A stretch of 64,000 nt of DNA from Streptomyces caeruleatus (GTDB lineage Bacteria > Actinomycetota > Actinomycetes > Streptomycetales > Streptomycetaceae), in assembly GCF_001514235.1 (NCBI RefSeq), contig NZ_KQ948932.1, positions 302,027 through 366,026 on the forward strand, in the 5' to 3' direction. A program made the position numbers and the translations under genes. This document shows positions 35,990 to 44,341 of the stretch, piece after piece. How positions within the stretch are numbered: the first letter of the stretch is position 1; each line of letters begins with the position of its first letter. The notes below the pieces were generated by a model, which was not told the origin of the DNA, did not search any database, and worked only from the letters and a program-made list of their open reading frames with translations.

Positions 35990-36941
35990 AACTCGGCAGT
36001 AGGTTGCCCCTTCTCGACAAGAGGAACTTCTTGAAGGCGGCCACTGGCGGGGTGTCCGGATGGCCGTCCAGCCATGCCACGCCGATCTCACGCGCCGCTC
36101 TTGGGGCTGTGACCGTCAGTTCCGCAACTCCTGGGCGGGGTACCGCCGGAGGAGGCAGGAGGGCGACTCCGAGCCCGGCTGCCACCAGACCCCTCAGCGT
36201 TTCGGCCTCCTCGCCCTCGAAGGCGATCTTCGGCTTGAAGCCGGCCTCCCTGCACAGGTCGTCGGTGATGCGGCGGAGGCCGTAGCCGGGTTCCAGGGTC
36301 ACGAAGATCTCGTCGGAGGCTTCCGCCAGGCGGATGCGCTTGCGGGCGGCCAGGCGGTGGTCGGCGGGGACGACCAGGCGGAGCTTCTGTTCGTCTAGGC
36401 GGCGGGCCACCAGGTCGGGGGCGTCCGGGACGGGGGACGTCAGACAGAGGTCGAGCTCGCCCGCGCGCAGGCGTTCGAGCATGGCCTCGCCGTAGTTCTG
36501 GACCAGGCTGAAGCGGACGCGGGGGTGGTCGGCGCGGAAGGCGTGGAGGAGGCCGGGGACCGTTTCGGCGCCCATGGTGTGCAGGAAGCCGAAGGCGACC
36601 TTGCCGGTGGCCGGGTCGGCGTCGGCGCGGACCTCGTCGGCGGCGCGCGCGATCTCGGCGAGGGCGCGTTCGACCGAGGTGAGGAAGGTGCGGCCGGCGG
36701 GGGTCAGGGAGACCGTACGGCCGTGGCGGGCGAACAGGTCGACGCCCAGGTCCTGTTCCAGACGGACCATGGCCCGCGACAGCGTGGACTGCGGGACCTG
36801 CATCTCCTGCGCGGCCCGGGTGACGTGTTCGGTGCGGGCCACGCCGGCGAAGTAGACCAGGCGGGGGGCGAGCAACATCGTCATGTCTTCTGTGTCACTG
36901 GACGGTGACAGTCGAGGCTGTGAGCTGTACTGATGCGCCAT
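35988..36941 (-). CDS. LysR family transcriptional regulator
   Basis: A 317-residue regulator from ATG 36941 (ATG 36884 is an alternative closer to the HTH). The helix-turn-helix ARTEHVTRAAQEMQVPQSTLSRAMVRLEQDLGVDLFARHGR is typical, and the effector domain contains GFLHTMGAETVPGLLHAF and GLVAAGLGVALLPPPAVPRPGV. It is divergent from an MFS transporter gene with a 63-bp gap, so it most likely controls that transporter and itself. The inducer is unknown. Confidence 0.92.
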   Translation of the reverse strand: MAHQYSSQPRLSPSSDTEDMTMLLAPRLVYFAGVARTEHVTRAAQEMQVPQSTLSRAMVRLEQDLGVDLFARHGRTVSLTPAGRTFLTSVERALAEIARAADEVRADADPATGKVAFGFLHTMGAETVPGLLHAFRADHPRVRFSLVQNYGEAMLERLRAGELDLCLTSPVPDAPDLVARRLDEQKLRLVVPADHRLAARKRIRLAEASDEIFVTLEPGYGLRRITDDLCREAGFKPKIAFEGEEAETLRGLVAAGLGVALLPPPAVPRPGVAELTVTAPRAAREIGVAWLDGHPDTPPVAAFKKFLLSRRGNLLPS

Positions 36942-37004
36942 GGGAACGATTATGGCGAATCCATGCATTGGACGGATCAGTGGGGCCGTACGTAACTTCG
37001 AAGC

Positions 37005-38279
37005 ATGTCTCCCGCCAGTACCGGGGCGTCCACCATCGTGGACGCCGCACCCGCAGTCCCCGTCGTCGACTCCCGCATGGCCCCGGGCGGCCCCGGCTAC
37101 CGCCGGATGAGCTTCGCCCTCTTCCTCGCCGGTGTCGCGACCTTCGCGCTTCTCTACTCCACGCAGGCCCTTCTGCCGCTGATCTCCGGTGAGTTCGGGG
37201 TGGCGGCGAGCGAGGCGAGCTGGACGGTGGCGGCCGCGACGGGCGGTCTGGCGCTGTTCGTCCTCCCCATGAGCGCGCTGTCGGAGCGGTTCGGACGCCG
37301 TACGGTCATGACGGCCTCGCTGGCCGTCGCGGTGATCGTGGGCCTGCTGGTCCCCCTCGCCCCCGACCTGACCGCCCTGGTCGTGCTGCGGGCCGTACAG
37401 GGCGCCGCGCTGGCCGGTCTCCCGGCGTCCGCGACGGCGTACCTCGCCGAGGAGGTCCGGCCGAAGGCGCTGGTCACGGCGATCGGCCTGTTCGTCGCCG
37501 GCAACAGCGTCGGCGGTATGAGCGGCCGCGTCATCACCGGCTGGGTCGCGCAGGAGTGGGGCTGGCGGATCGCCCTCGGGGTCATCGGCGTGATCGCGGT
37601 CGCCTGCGCCGTCGCCTTCCGGCTGCTGCTCCCCGCGCCGCGCCACTTCAAGCCGGGCTCGCTGCGACCGCGGGTGCTCGCCCGCACGGTCCGTGACCAC
37701 CTCGGCAACCCGCTGCTGTGCCGTCTCTACGCCATCGGCGCCCTGTTCATGACAGTCTTCGGCGGCGTGTACACCGTGATCGGCTACCGCCTGACGGAGG
37801 CGCCGTTCTCCCTGCCGCAGGGCATCATCGGCTCGATCTTCCTGGTCTACCTGGTCGGCACGGTGTCGGCGTCCACGGCCGGACGGCTGGTGGGCCGCCT
37901 GGGCCGGCGCGGCGCGCTGTACGCGGCGGGCGCCACGACGGCAGCGGGGCTGCTGCTCTCCCTGGCGGGGTCCCTGCCGCTGGTCCTGCTCGGTCTGGTC
38001 CTGATCACCGGCGGCTTCTTCGCCGGGCACGCGGTGGCGTCCTCGGCGGTCAGCAAGACGGCCACGCAGGGGCGCGCCCAGGCCTCGGCGCTGTACCAGT
38101 CCGCCTACTACATCGGCTCCAGCGCGGGCAGCACGGTCGGTGCCGTCGCCTTCCACGCGGGTGGCTGGGCCGGGACCGTCGGGGTGGGGCTGCTGGCGGT
38201 GCTCGGTGTCGTGACGATCACGGTGTTCGGGACGCGGGCGGCCCGGGTGGCGCGGCGGGAGCTGGCTACGGCTGCCTGA
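37005..38279 (+). CDS. MFS transporter (YnfM/YdeR-like)
   Basis: A 424-residue 12-helix major facilitator. The N-terminal helix pair includes FALLYSTQALLPLISGEFGV. The loop 2-3 motif LSERFGRRTVM and RAVQGAALAGLPASATAYLAEE are conserved. The second half has GRLVGRLGRRGALY as the duplicated motif. It belongs to the drug:H+ antiporter-like group. It is the likely target of the divergent LysR regulator and ends in a near-perfect rho-independent terminator. Confidence 0.92.
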   Translation: MSPASTGASTIVDAAPAVPVVDSRMAPGGPGYRRMSFALFLAGVATFALLYSTQALLPLISGEFGVAASEASWTVAAATGGLALFVLPMSALSERFGRRTVMTASLAVAVIVGLLVPLAPDLTALVVLRAVQGAALAGLPASATAYLAEEVRPKALVTAIGLFVAGNSVGGMSGRVITGWVAQEWGWRIALGVIGVIAVACAVAFRLLLPAPRHFKPGSLRPRVLARTVRDHLGNPLLCRLYAIGALFMTVFGGVYTVIGYRLTEAPFSLPQGIIGSIFLVYLVGTVSASTAGRLVGRLGRRGALYAAGATTAAGLLLSLAGSLPLVLLGLVLITGGFFAGHAVASSAVSKTATQGRAQASALYQSAYYIGSSAGSTVGAVAFHAGGWAGTVGVGLLAVLGVVTITVFGTRAARVARRELATAA

Positions 38280-38290
38280 GCCGGACGTGC

Positions 38291-38322
38291 GTGCGCCCCG
38301 CCGGGGGGGAGGCGGGGCGCAC
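38291..38322. terminator. intrinsic terminator after the MFS gene
   Basis: GTGCGCCCCGCC pairs perfectly with GGCGGGGCGCAC around an 8-nt loop, followed by TGGTTTTT. This is the only hairpin seen in the window with a clear T tract. It can also serve the convergent PspC gene. Confidence 0.88.
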
Positions 38323-38338
38323 TGGTTTTTCCGGTGGG

Positions 38339-38545
38339 TTACCAGGCTGCGCGTGCCTTCGCCTTGTCCTCCGAGGGCAGCAATATCCAGAGGGCTATGT
38401 AGAGGAGAAACTGCGGGCCCGGAAGCAGGCAGGAGATCAGGAAGATCACGCGCATCGTCGTCGCGGAGGTGCCGAAGCGCCGTGCCAGCGCGGCGCACAC
38501 TCCGCCGATCATGCGGCCGTGGGTGGGTCGGGCGAGCGCGGTCAT
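38339..38545 (-). CDS. PspC-domain small membrane protein
   Basis: A 68-residue protein from ATG 38545 with AAGGAG 6 nt upstream. RPTHGRMIGGVCAALARRFGTSATTMRVIFLISCLLPGPQFLLYIALWILLP is a complete PspC domain with one membrane hairpin. These proteins are envelope-stress related. It lies in the same direction as the VanZ-like gene but 108 bp downstream of it. An upstream extension of the open frame lacks a ribosome site. Confidence 0.88.
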   Translation of the reverse strand: MTALARPTHGRMIGGVCAALARRFGTSATTMRVIFLISCLLPGPQFLLYIALWILLPSEDKAKARAAW

Positions 38546-38653
38546 GGTGCGGCTCCTTCGCGAGCGTCGGTCTGAGGCTCCTTGGCGGGGCCTCGTGAGG
38601 TGTTTCCTCAACTGACATCAACGCTACGGCGACGAACCGGGCAAAGCGTCACT

Positions 38654-39205
38654 CTACGGAGCTATACCGACCCTGGGAATCGTCGGGGTCCGCCCCTGAG
38701 AGGGCTCCTCCTGGGGGAGGGTCGACCGCAGGGCGCGCTCGGACCTGCGGCGGAGCCGGGCCCGGGCGGCGGGGACGATCGCGGCGTGGACCAGGCCCAC
38801 GCCGACCGTGTTCAGCAGCAGTGAGTCGACGTCGACCGTCTGGCCGGGTACGCCCGTCTGGAGCAGTTCGATGGCCAGGGAGATCAGGGCGCCGGCGGCG
38901 CTCGTGCGGACCAGGGAGCCGATGGGGGAGGCGTCGGTCCTGCCGTGGACCATCGGGATCAGCACGCCCAGCGGGGCGAGGAGCGCCAGGCCCTCGACGA
39001 TGCGGCGGGCCGCCTCCTGCCAGCCGAGCGCCAGGTCGGCTCTGATGCCGGCGAAGGGCTGCAGGTTGGCGGGCATCACCCAGGGGACGTCCAGGGGGCG
39101 CAGCGTGAGCCAGGCGACGAACGCGAGGTGCGCGACCAGGAGGACACCCCCGGTCACACGGATGCGGATCGCGGCGCTGCCGCCGATGGAGCCTTGACGC
39201 TGCAC
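38654..39205 (-). CDS. VanZ-like membrane protein
   Basis: A 183-residue protein (GTG 39205, with GGGAGG only one base upstream, so a slightly later start is possible). It has four to five membrane segments and the VanZ pattern: VAHLAFVAWLTLRP, NLQPFAGIR, GLALLAPLGVLIPMV, and SLAIELLQTGVPGQTVDVDSLLLNTVGVGLVHA. VanZ domain proteins affect glycopeptide and envelope functions. The C-terminal 35 residues are basic and cytoplasmic. Confidence 0.82.
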   Translation of the reverse strand: MQRQGSIGGSAAIRIRVTGGVLLVAHLAFVAWLTLRPLDVPWVMPANLQPFAGIRADLALGWQEAARRIVEGLALLAPLGVLIPMVHGRTDASPIGSLVRTSAAGALISLAIELLQTGVPGQTVDVDSLLLNTVGVGLVHAAIVPAARARLRRRSERALRSTLPQEEPSQGRTPTIPRVGIAP

Positions 39206-39500
39206 GCCTCCCTAGACGCGTGGTGCGGGGGGAACGGTTCCGGCGGTGGGGGCTGGGATGCCCGCGGGTGCCTCCGGCGGTTGGGCCGGGTATGCCTGCG
39301 GCGGCCCGTTGCGGTGGGTGGGGGTTCGCGTAGCACCTGGGCGTGCGTTGTGGGTCGGGGCCGCGCCGGGGGTGTCCGTCCTCGGTCCGGTGGTGGGCCT
39401 TGCGCGAGAGGTGTCGTTTCTTGACACCGGACTCCGCGGGCGGACACCCCCCGACACGGCCCCTTGCCGCCGTGGGCGAGTGCGGGTCCGCGGGGGTGTG
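39206..39500. other. 295-bp GC-rich intergenic region
   Basis: No gene supported. It is rich in GGTGGGGG-type runs, and the only hairpin noticed is GGTGTC-N7-GACACC at about 39409-39427. It separates the VanZ gene from the end of the afsQ operon. Confidence 0.4.
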
Positions 39501-40106
39501 TCAGGCGTCCGATACGTCTGTGGACGGGGGCTCGTTGGTGCCTGGTCTGGTGCGGACCTCGTCCGTGCACTCGTAGCGGCGGGGGGGAGTGGTGGTGGGG
39601 CCGCCCAGGATGACGGAGCCGTCGCCCTCGGCGGCTGTGGAGTCGGAGAAGGTGCAGACGATCTGGGCCAGGGCGTAGGACGTGAGGTCGTTGGGGGCTG
39701 TGCTCAGGTGGAGGGTTTCGTCGGGGTCGCCCGGGCGGGGGCCCGTCACGCCCATGGCGCCTCGGACGTCCGTGGTGTAGCCGGCCTCTTTTTCGGCGGT
39801 CGAGGGGGTTGCCTCCAGCTCGTCGAGGAGGCCCTGGGCCACCAGGACGCGGCGGGCCGAGTCGGCGGTGCCGTCGGGGACGCGTACGGTGCGGTCGACC
39901 GCCACCAGTTGGGAGCCGCACAGCAGGAAGACCTGGACCGGGAGGCCGCGCGCTGCCTGGGTCGACACGTCCGGTTCGGAGAGCGAGCAGTGCACGCGTG
40001 AGGGGGCGGGGCCGAAGTTGGTGGGGACCTCCGTGGACCGTATGCCGCATCCGGTCAGCAGGGCGGCGCCCACCGCCGAGAGAGCCAGCAGGCCGCGTAC
40101 GTTCAT
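39501..40106 (-). CDS. lipoprotein of the afsQ operon (GerMN-like)
   Basis: A 201-residue lipoprotein with signal peptide and lipobox ALLTGC (Cys at about residue 20). The mature part (LPVQVFLLCGSQLVAVDRTV, ARRVLVAQGLLDELEATPSTAEKEAGYTTDV, DLTSYALAQIVCTF) resembles a GerMN-type domain, a tentative assignment. Its ATG overlaps the AfsQ2 stop (TGATG), so it is the third gene of afsQ1-afsQ2-lipoprotein. It may sense or tune the signal reaching AfsQ2 at the membrane. Confidence 0.82.
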   Translation of the reverse strand: MNVRGLLALSAVGAALLTGCGIRSTEVPTNFGPAPSRVHCSLSEPDVSTQAARGLPVQVFLLCGSQLVAVDRTVRVPDGTADSARRVLVAQGLLDELEATPSTAEKEAGYTTDVRGAMGVTGPRPGDPDETLHLSTAPNDLTSYALAQIVCTFSDSTAAEGDGSVILGGPTTTPPRRYECTDEVRTRPGTNEPPSTDVSDA

Positions 40107-41668
40107 CAGGCGTCGCCCTTCTTCCCGCCCTGGCCGTTGGTCTGTTCCGCCAGTTCCGAGGCGTCCCGGGGCAGGCGCAGGGTGAACACCGCGCCTCCCT
40201 CGGGGGAGTTGGCCGCGGTGATCTCGCCGCCGTGGATGTGGGCGTTCTCCAGGGCGATGGACAGGCCGAGGCCGCTGCCCTCGGAGCGGGGGCGGGAGGC
40301 GCTGGCCTTGTAGAAGCGGTCGAAGACGTGCGGGAGGACGTCCTCGGGGATGCCCGGGCCGTGGTCCTGGACCTGGATCACCAGCGCGTCCTCCGCTTCC
40401 CGGACCGAGACGCGGACCGGGGAGCCGCCGTGCTTGAGGGCGTTGCCGATGAGGTTGGCCAGGATGACGTCGAGGCGGCGGGGGTCCAGGCGGGCCATCA
40501 TGCCGCGCTCGGCGTCGAGGTCCACCGCGTCCAGCCAGGCGCGGGCGTCGATGCAGGCCGTGATCTGGTCGGCGATGTCGACGTGGTCCAGGACCAGACG
40601 TGCGGTGCCCGCGTCGAAACGGGTGACTTCCATCAGGTTCTCGACCAGGTCGTTGAGACGGCGGGTCTCGCTGACGACGAGGCGTACGGCGGGCTCGATC
40701 ATCGGGTCCATGGATCCGGAGTCCGCTTCCAGTTCCTCTTCGAGGACCTCGGTGACGGCGGTGATCGCGGTGAGAGGGGTGCGCAGTTCGTGGGACATGT
40801 CGGCCACGAAGCGCCGTGACGCCTCGTCACGCGAGGCCATGTCGGCGACCCGCTTCTCCAGCGCCTCGGCGGCGTTGTTGAAGGTCCGGGAAAGGTCGGC
40901 CAGTTCGTCCGTGCCGGAGACCCGCAGCCGCGTGTCCAGCTTGCCCTCGCCCAGGCGGCGGGCGGCGACGCCGAGCCGTTGTACCGGCTTCAGTACGGTC
41001 GTGGCGGCCGCCTGAGCCAGTAGTGCGGAGCCGATCAGGGCGAGGCCCGTGGCGATACCGAGGGACCAGGCAAGGGAGTTGAGGTCCTTGGCCTCCTGCT
41101 CCAGGGACTTCATCATGTAGCCGGTCGGACCGCCGCCGATCACCTTCGTGCCGGCGATCAGATACGGGGTGTCGTCCTCCACGACCCGCTGCCAGTACAG
41201 GTGGTACTCGGCCTTGTTGGAGGAGTTGATCTCCTGCTTCTCGTTCACGGCCGTGCGCAGCGACTTGGGCACGTCCGCGAGGGTGAAGCCGTCCAGGCCG
41301 CCGGAACTGCCGTAGGCGGGCTTGCCCTCGGCGTCCTGGGCGACGAGGAGGACGCTGAAGCGCTGGCTGCTGTTGGCCATCTGACCGGCCGTGTGCTGGA
41401 GCTCGTCCTGTGTCGGCTCCGTGGGCAGCAGGCCCGCGCGGTTCTGCATCTCCTGCTGGAAGTCGCGCAGCACCGCGTCCTGGGTGCGGGTGAGGACCGC
41501 CTCGCGGTTGAGCCAGTACGCGATGCCGGACGCGGACACGGCGGCGGTGAGCGCCACCAGGCCGAACACGACCACCAGGCGCAGTCGCAGACTGGTCAGA
41601 CGCAGCCTCGACCACACTCCCTTGCGAGCCGCGACCCAGCCGCGGAAACCCCCTTGCGCGTTGGTCAC
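40106..41668 (-). CDS. afsQ2: AfsQ2 sensor histidine kinase
   Basis: A 520-residue membrane kinase starting at GTG 41668, overlapping the AfsQ1 stop (GTGA). Two membrane segments (about 30-52 and 200-222) flank an outer sensor domain of about 145 residues. A HAMP domain follows (KPVQRLGVAARRLGEGKLDTRL). The phospho-acceptor is His293 in FVADMSHELRTPLT. The ATPase has NLIGNALKHGG, DHGPGIPEDVLPHVFDRFYK and GSGLGLSIALENAHIHGG. In S. coelicolor AfsQ1/Q2 links nitrogen excess (glutamate) to antibiotic production. Confidence 0.95.
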   Translation of the reverse strand: MTNAQGGFRGWVAARKGVWSRLRLTSLRLRLVVVFGLVALTAAVSASGIAYWLNREAVLTRTQDAVLRDFQQEMQNRAGLLPTEPTQDELQHTAGQMANSSQRFSVLLVAQDAEGKPAYGSSGGLDGFTLADVPKSLRTAVNEKQEINSSNKAEYHLYWQRVVEDDTPYLIAGTKVIGGGPTGYMMKSLEQEAKDLNSLAWSLGIATGLALIGSALLAQAAATTVLKPVQRLGVAARRLGEGKLDTRLRVSGTDELADLSRTFNNAAEALEKRVADMASRDEASRRFVADMSHELRTPLTAITAVTEVLEEELEADSGSMDPMIEPAVRLVVSETRRLNDLVENLMEVTRFDAGTARLVLDHVDIADQITACIDARAWLDAVDLDAERGMMARLDPRRLDVILANLIGNALKHGGSPVRVSVREAEDALVIQVQDHGPGIPEDVLPHVFDRFYKASASRPRSEGSGLGLSIALENAHIHGGEITAANSPEGGAVFTLRLPRDASELAEQTNGQGGKKGDA

Positions 41669-42342
41669 TGAGGCGCGTCCAGGCGGTAGCCGACACCCCG
41701 GACCGTACGGATCAGGGTGGGGGAGGACGGGACGTCCTCGACCTTGGCGCGCAGGCGCTGCACACAGGCGTCGACCAGGCGTGAGTCGCCGAGGTAGTCG
41801 TGCTCCCAGACGAGGCGCAGGAGTTGCTGGCGGGACAGGGCCTGGCCCGGACGGCGGCTCAGTTCCAGCAGCAGGCGCAGCTCGGTCGGGGTGAGCTGGA
41901 GGTCCTCGCCGTTCTTCGTCACGGTCATCGCCGCGCGGTCGATGACCAGGCTGCCGAAGCTCGCCGCGTCGTTCGACTCGCGTTCACCGCGCCGCAGCAC
42001 GGCCCGGATCCGGGCGTCGAGGACGCGTCCCTGCACGGGTTTGACGACGTAGTCGTCCGCGCCGGACTCCAGTCCGACCACGACGTCGATGTCGTCGCTG
42101 CGCGCGGTCAGCAGGATGATCGGCAGCTGGTCCGTGCGCCGGATGCGCCGGCACACCTCGAAACCGTCGATGCCGGGCAGCATCACGTCCAGCACGATCA
42201 GGTCCGGCCGCTGCTCACGCAGCAGTTTCAGACCGTCCTCGCCGGTGGCAGCGGTGGCCACCCGGTGTCCCTGGCGCGTCAGTGAGAGCTCCAGGGCCGT
42301 ACGGATGGCGTCGTCGTCCTCGATCAGCAACAGGGAAGGCAC
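41665..42342 (-). CDS. afsQ1: AfsQ1 response regulator (OmpR family)
   Basis: A 225-residue regulator from GTG 42342; ATG 42351 would add three residues, but 225 equals the known AfsQ1 length. The receiver domain has LIEDDD, the phospho-Asp52 in LIVLDVMLPGIDGFEV, and DDYVVKPV. The winged-helix output domain includes LTPTELRLLLELSRRPGQALSRQQLLRLVWEHDYLGDSRLVDACVQRLRAKVE. The sequence agrees with remembered AfsQ1 almost throughout. It is divergent from sigQ, with a matching binding box between them. Confidence 0.96.
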   Translation of the reverse strand: MPSLLLIEDDDAIRTALELSLTRQGHRVATAATGEDGLKLLREQRPDLIVLDVMLPGIDGFEVCRRIRRTDQLPIILLTARSDDIDVVVGLESGADDYVVKPVQGRVLDARIRAVLRRGERESNDAASFGSLVIDRAAMTVTKNGEDLQLTPTELRLLLELSRRPGQALSRQQLLRLVWEHDYLGDSRLVDACVQRLRAKVEDVPSSPTLIRTVRGVGYRLDAPQ

Positions 42343-42471
42343 GGGGGTCATTCTGGCCCATGCGGGGCGGTCTTTCGACACCTGTACGAGCTGTACGGCT
42401 ACGCGCACGTAGCGCTCATGACTGTGTCCGGGCTGTCGTGCGCCTGGGGGCCGGCTCTGGCACAGGCCCCT

Positions 42472-42487
42472 GTGACAGGTCTGTGAC
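42472..42487. promoter_or_regulatory. AfsQ1 box between afsQ1 and sigQ
   Basis: GTGAC-AGGTCT-GTGAC, an exact match to the reported 16-nt AfsQ1 consensus GTnAC-n6-GTnAC. It lies 130 bp upstream of afsQ1 and 131 bp upstream of sigQ, so it is central to the divergent promoter. Confidence 0.8.
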
Positions 42488-42618
42488 AGTCGGCGGACAC
42501 GGCCATGAAGGTGCCCGGGCAAGCTTTTCGGCACAGGCAAGACAGCAAGTCGCACCACAGCATCACCACAGCAAGACGAACGAGCAGAACACCGGAAGTC
42601 CACGACGGGGGGCGCGAG

Positions 42619-43389
42619 ATGAACACGCTGCACGGCACCAGCAACAGCGCAGTGATCACGCGTCTGCACGACGTGAACGGGGGCCGGGGTTCGGAGAAGT
42701 CCGGTGCCGTGAGCGGGCGGGGGTGCGCTCGCGGCACCGGGCGTCAGCACACCGCGTACATGACGGTGGTTGACGGTTTCACGGGGGAACCCGCGGCGGT
42801 GGCCGCTATGGGTACGGCCGGGGGAGCCGCGTACAGGGAGGGCTCGGGGGAGCGGCGTCGCTCGCTGTCGGAGGCGGAGTTCACCGCCTACGTCCAGGAG
42901 CGCCGCGCCTCCCTGTACGCAACCGCCTACCACCTGACCGGTGACCGCTTCGAGGCCGAGGACCTGCTGCAGAGCGCGCTGTTCTCGACGTACCGGGCCT
43001 GGGACCGGATCAGCGACAAGGCCGCGGTCGGGGGCTACCTCCGCCGCACCATGACGAACCTGCACATCAGCGCGTGGCGCCGCCGCAAGCTGAACGAATA
43101 CCCGACCGAGGAGCTGCCGGAGACGCCCGGCGACACGGACGCGATGCGCGGCACCGAGCTGCGCGCCGTCCTGTGGCAGGCGCTCGCCCGGCTCCCCGAA
43201 CTCCAGCGCACGATGCTGGTCCTGAGGTACTACGAGGGCCGCACCGACCCGGAGATCGCGGAGATCCTCGACATCAGTGTCGGCACGGTGAAGTCCAGCA
43301 TCTGGCGGTCGCTCCGCCGGCTGCGCGAGGACGAGGTCCTCAGCTTCGGCCGTGACGAGGAGGACGCCTTCGGGGAGCTTGTCGCCTGA
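42619..43389 (+). CDS. sigQ: SigQ ECF sigma factor (SigE-like family)
   Basis: A 256-residue sigma factor from ATG 42619. The first 85 residues are low complexity and not part of the sigma fold. Region 2 begins at EFTAYVQERRASLYATAYHLTGDRFEAEDLLQSALFSTYRAW. Region 4 is LARLPELQRTMLVLRYYEGRTDPEIAEILDISVGTVKSSIWRSL. Divergence from afsQ1 and the AfsQ1 box between them are as known in S. coelicolor, where SigQ opposes AfsQ1 in controlling antibiotic synthesis. GTG or ATG codons within the first 60 residues are possible later starts. Confidence 0.94.
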   Translation: MNTLHGTSNSAVITRLHDVNGGRGSEKSGAVSGRGCARGTGRQHTAYMTVVDGFTGEPAAVAAMGTAGGAAYREGSGERRRSLSEAEFTAYVQERRASLYATAYHLTGDRFEAEDLLQSALFSTYRAWDRISDKAAVGGYLRRTMTNLHISAWRRRKLNEYPTEELPETPGDTDAMRGTELRAVLWQALARLPELQRTMLVLRYYEGRTDPEIAEILDISVGTVKSSIWRSLRRLREDEVLSFGRDEEDAFGELVA

Positions 43390-43395
43390 GGGTAC

Positions 43396-43556
43396 GGGGG
43401 GAAGCCGAGGGGGATCGGTAACGGGGGAGCGGTAGGAAGTGGGGGGACCCACGGGGGCCGGGGGGCCCACGGGGGACCGATCGGGGGAAACACGGGGGAT
43501 GCTCCCACGGGGGAATCGGGGGAGCACGGCAAGAGCGGGGCTGGAGGGCCGGGGGG
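43396..43556 (+). repeat. G-run array between convergent sigQ and kinase genes
   Basis: Twelve runs of five or six G in 161 bp, mostly in the context (A/T)CGGGGG(A), for example at 43396, 43409, 43423, 43441, 43453, 43460, 43471, 43483, 43494, 43509, 43518 and 43551. The spacers are irregular (2-30 nt). All runs are on the plus strand, which is the sigQ transcript strand. Confidence 0.8.
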
Positions 43557-43584
43557 TCCATCCAGTCCCGTTCTTGTTGTGCGC

Positions 43585-44220
43585 TCAGCGGGCCGAAGTA
43601 GCCGCGGGGCAGCGGCCCGCGGCGGCCGCGGTGAGGCGGCCGAGGGCCTCGTCCCGGTCGCAGGCGTAGGCGCCGAGGGCGCTCTGGCGGGCGATGATCG
43701 ACCGCTCCAGGCGCATCAGTCGCCAGCCGCGGCGCAGCAGGAACGGCACCGACTTGCGGCCTTCCCGCAGGTCGCGCAGGAAGCGGCGGCGGAACGTCTT
43801 CACCGGGCCGCGGCTCAGGCACAGCGCGTCGGCCAGCACGCCGAGTTCCCGGCAGCGGGTCACGATCTCGGCCGCGAAGATGCCCTCCGCGATGAACAGC
43901 GGGGTACGGCCGATGTCCACGCTCTCCTCGCCGGTGCGGGCGCTGAGCGAGATGTCGTACAGCGGAACGTTCGTACGGCTCGTGCGGCACAGCTCCACGA
44001 TGGCCGCCACGGCCGCGTCGGCGTCCCACGAGTCGGGGTGGTCCCAGTCGATGTCGGAACTCGCGGGGACCTGCGGCAGCGTCGGGTCGTCGCCCTCTTT
44101 GTAGAAGTCGTCGAGCCGCAGGACCGGAAGTCCTGAGCGGGCGGCGAGCAGGGACTTGCCGGAGCCGGAGGGGCCGCAGAGCAGCACGACTCGCGTCGGT
44201 ATGGGCGGTTGGGAACTCAC
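43585..44220 (-). CDS. uridine kinase-like P-loop kinase
   Basis: A 211-residue kinase from GTG 44220. The P-loop VVLLCGPSGSGKSLLAARSG is at about residues 10-30. LRLDDFYKEGDDPTLP is the substrate-binding segment shared with uridine/phosphoribulokinases. IDWDHPDSWDADAAVAAI and TPLFIAEGIFAAEI carry the acidic residues expected to bind Mg and nucleoside, and RRRFLRDLREGRK is the LID. It could phosphorylate uridine or cytidine, but the nucleoside operator is absent upstream, so the substrate is uncertain. Confidence 0.8.
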   Translation of the reverse strand: MSSQPPIPTRVVLLCGPSGSGKSLLAARSGLPVLRLDDFYKEGDDPTLPQVPASSDIDWDHPDSWDADAAVAAIVELCRTSRTNVPLYDISLSARTGEESVDIGRTPLFIAEGIFAAEIVTRCRELGVLADALCLSRGPVKTFRRRFLRDLREGRKSVPFLLRRGWRLMRLERSIIARQSALGAYACDRDEALGRLTAAAAGRCPAATSAR

Positions 44221-44341
44221 GGGACACCAGTGTGAGGCATCGCCGGGTCCCTCAACGACCCCGCGGTGCGGCTTTGATGTGTGCGTCACACCGGAGAGCT
44301 CCCTCTTGCCCCGCCCGGTCACCCTGTGCACGCGGGCCGGT

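Noticed and set aside
42399..42412. CTACGCGCACGTAG near afsQ1, similar to the nucleoside operator
   Set aside because: It has two extra bases in the centre and is not a perfect palindrome, and afsQ1 is not a nucleoside gene. I regard it as chance.
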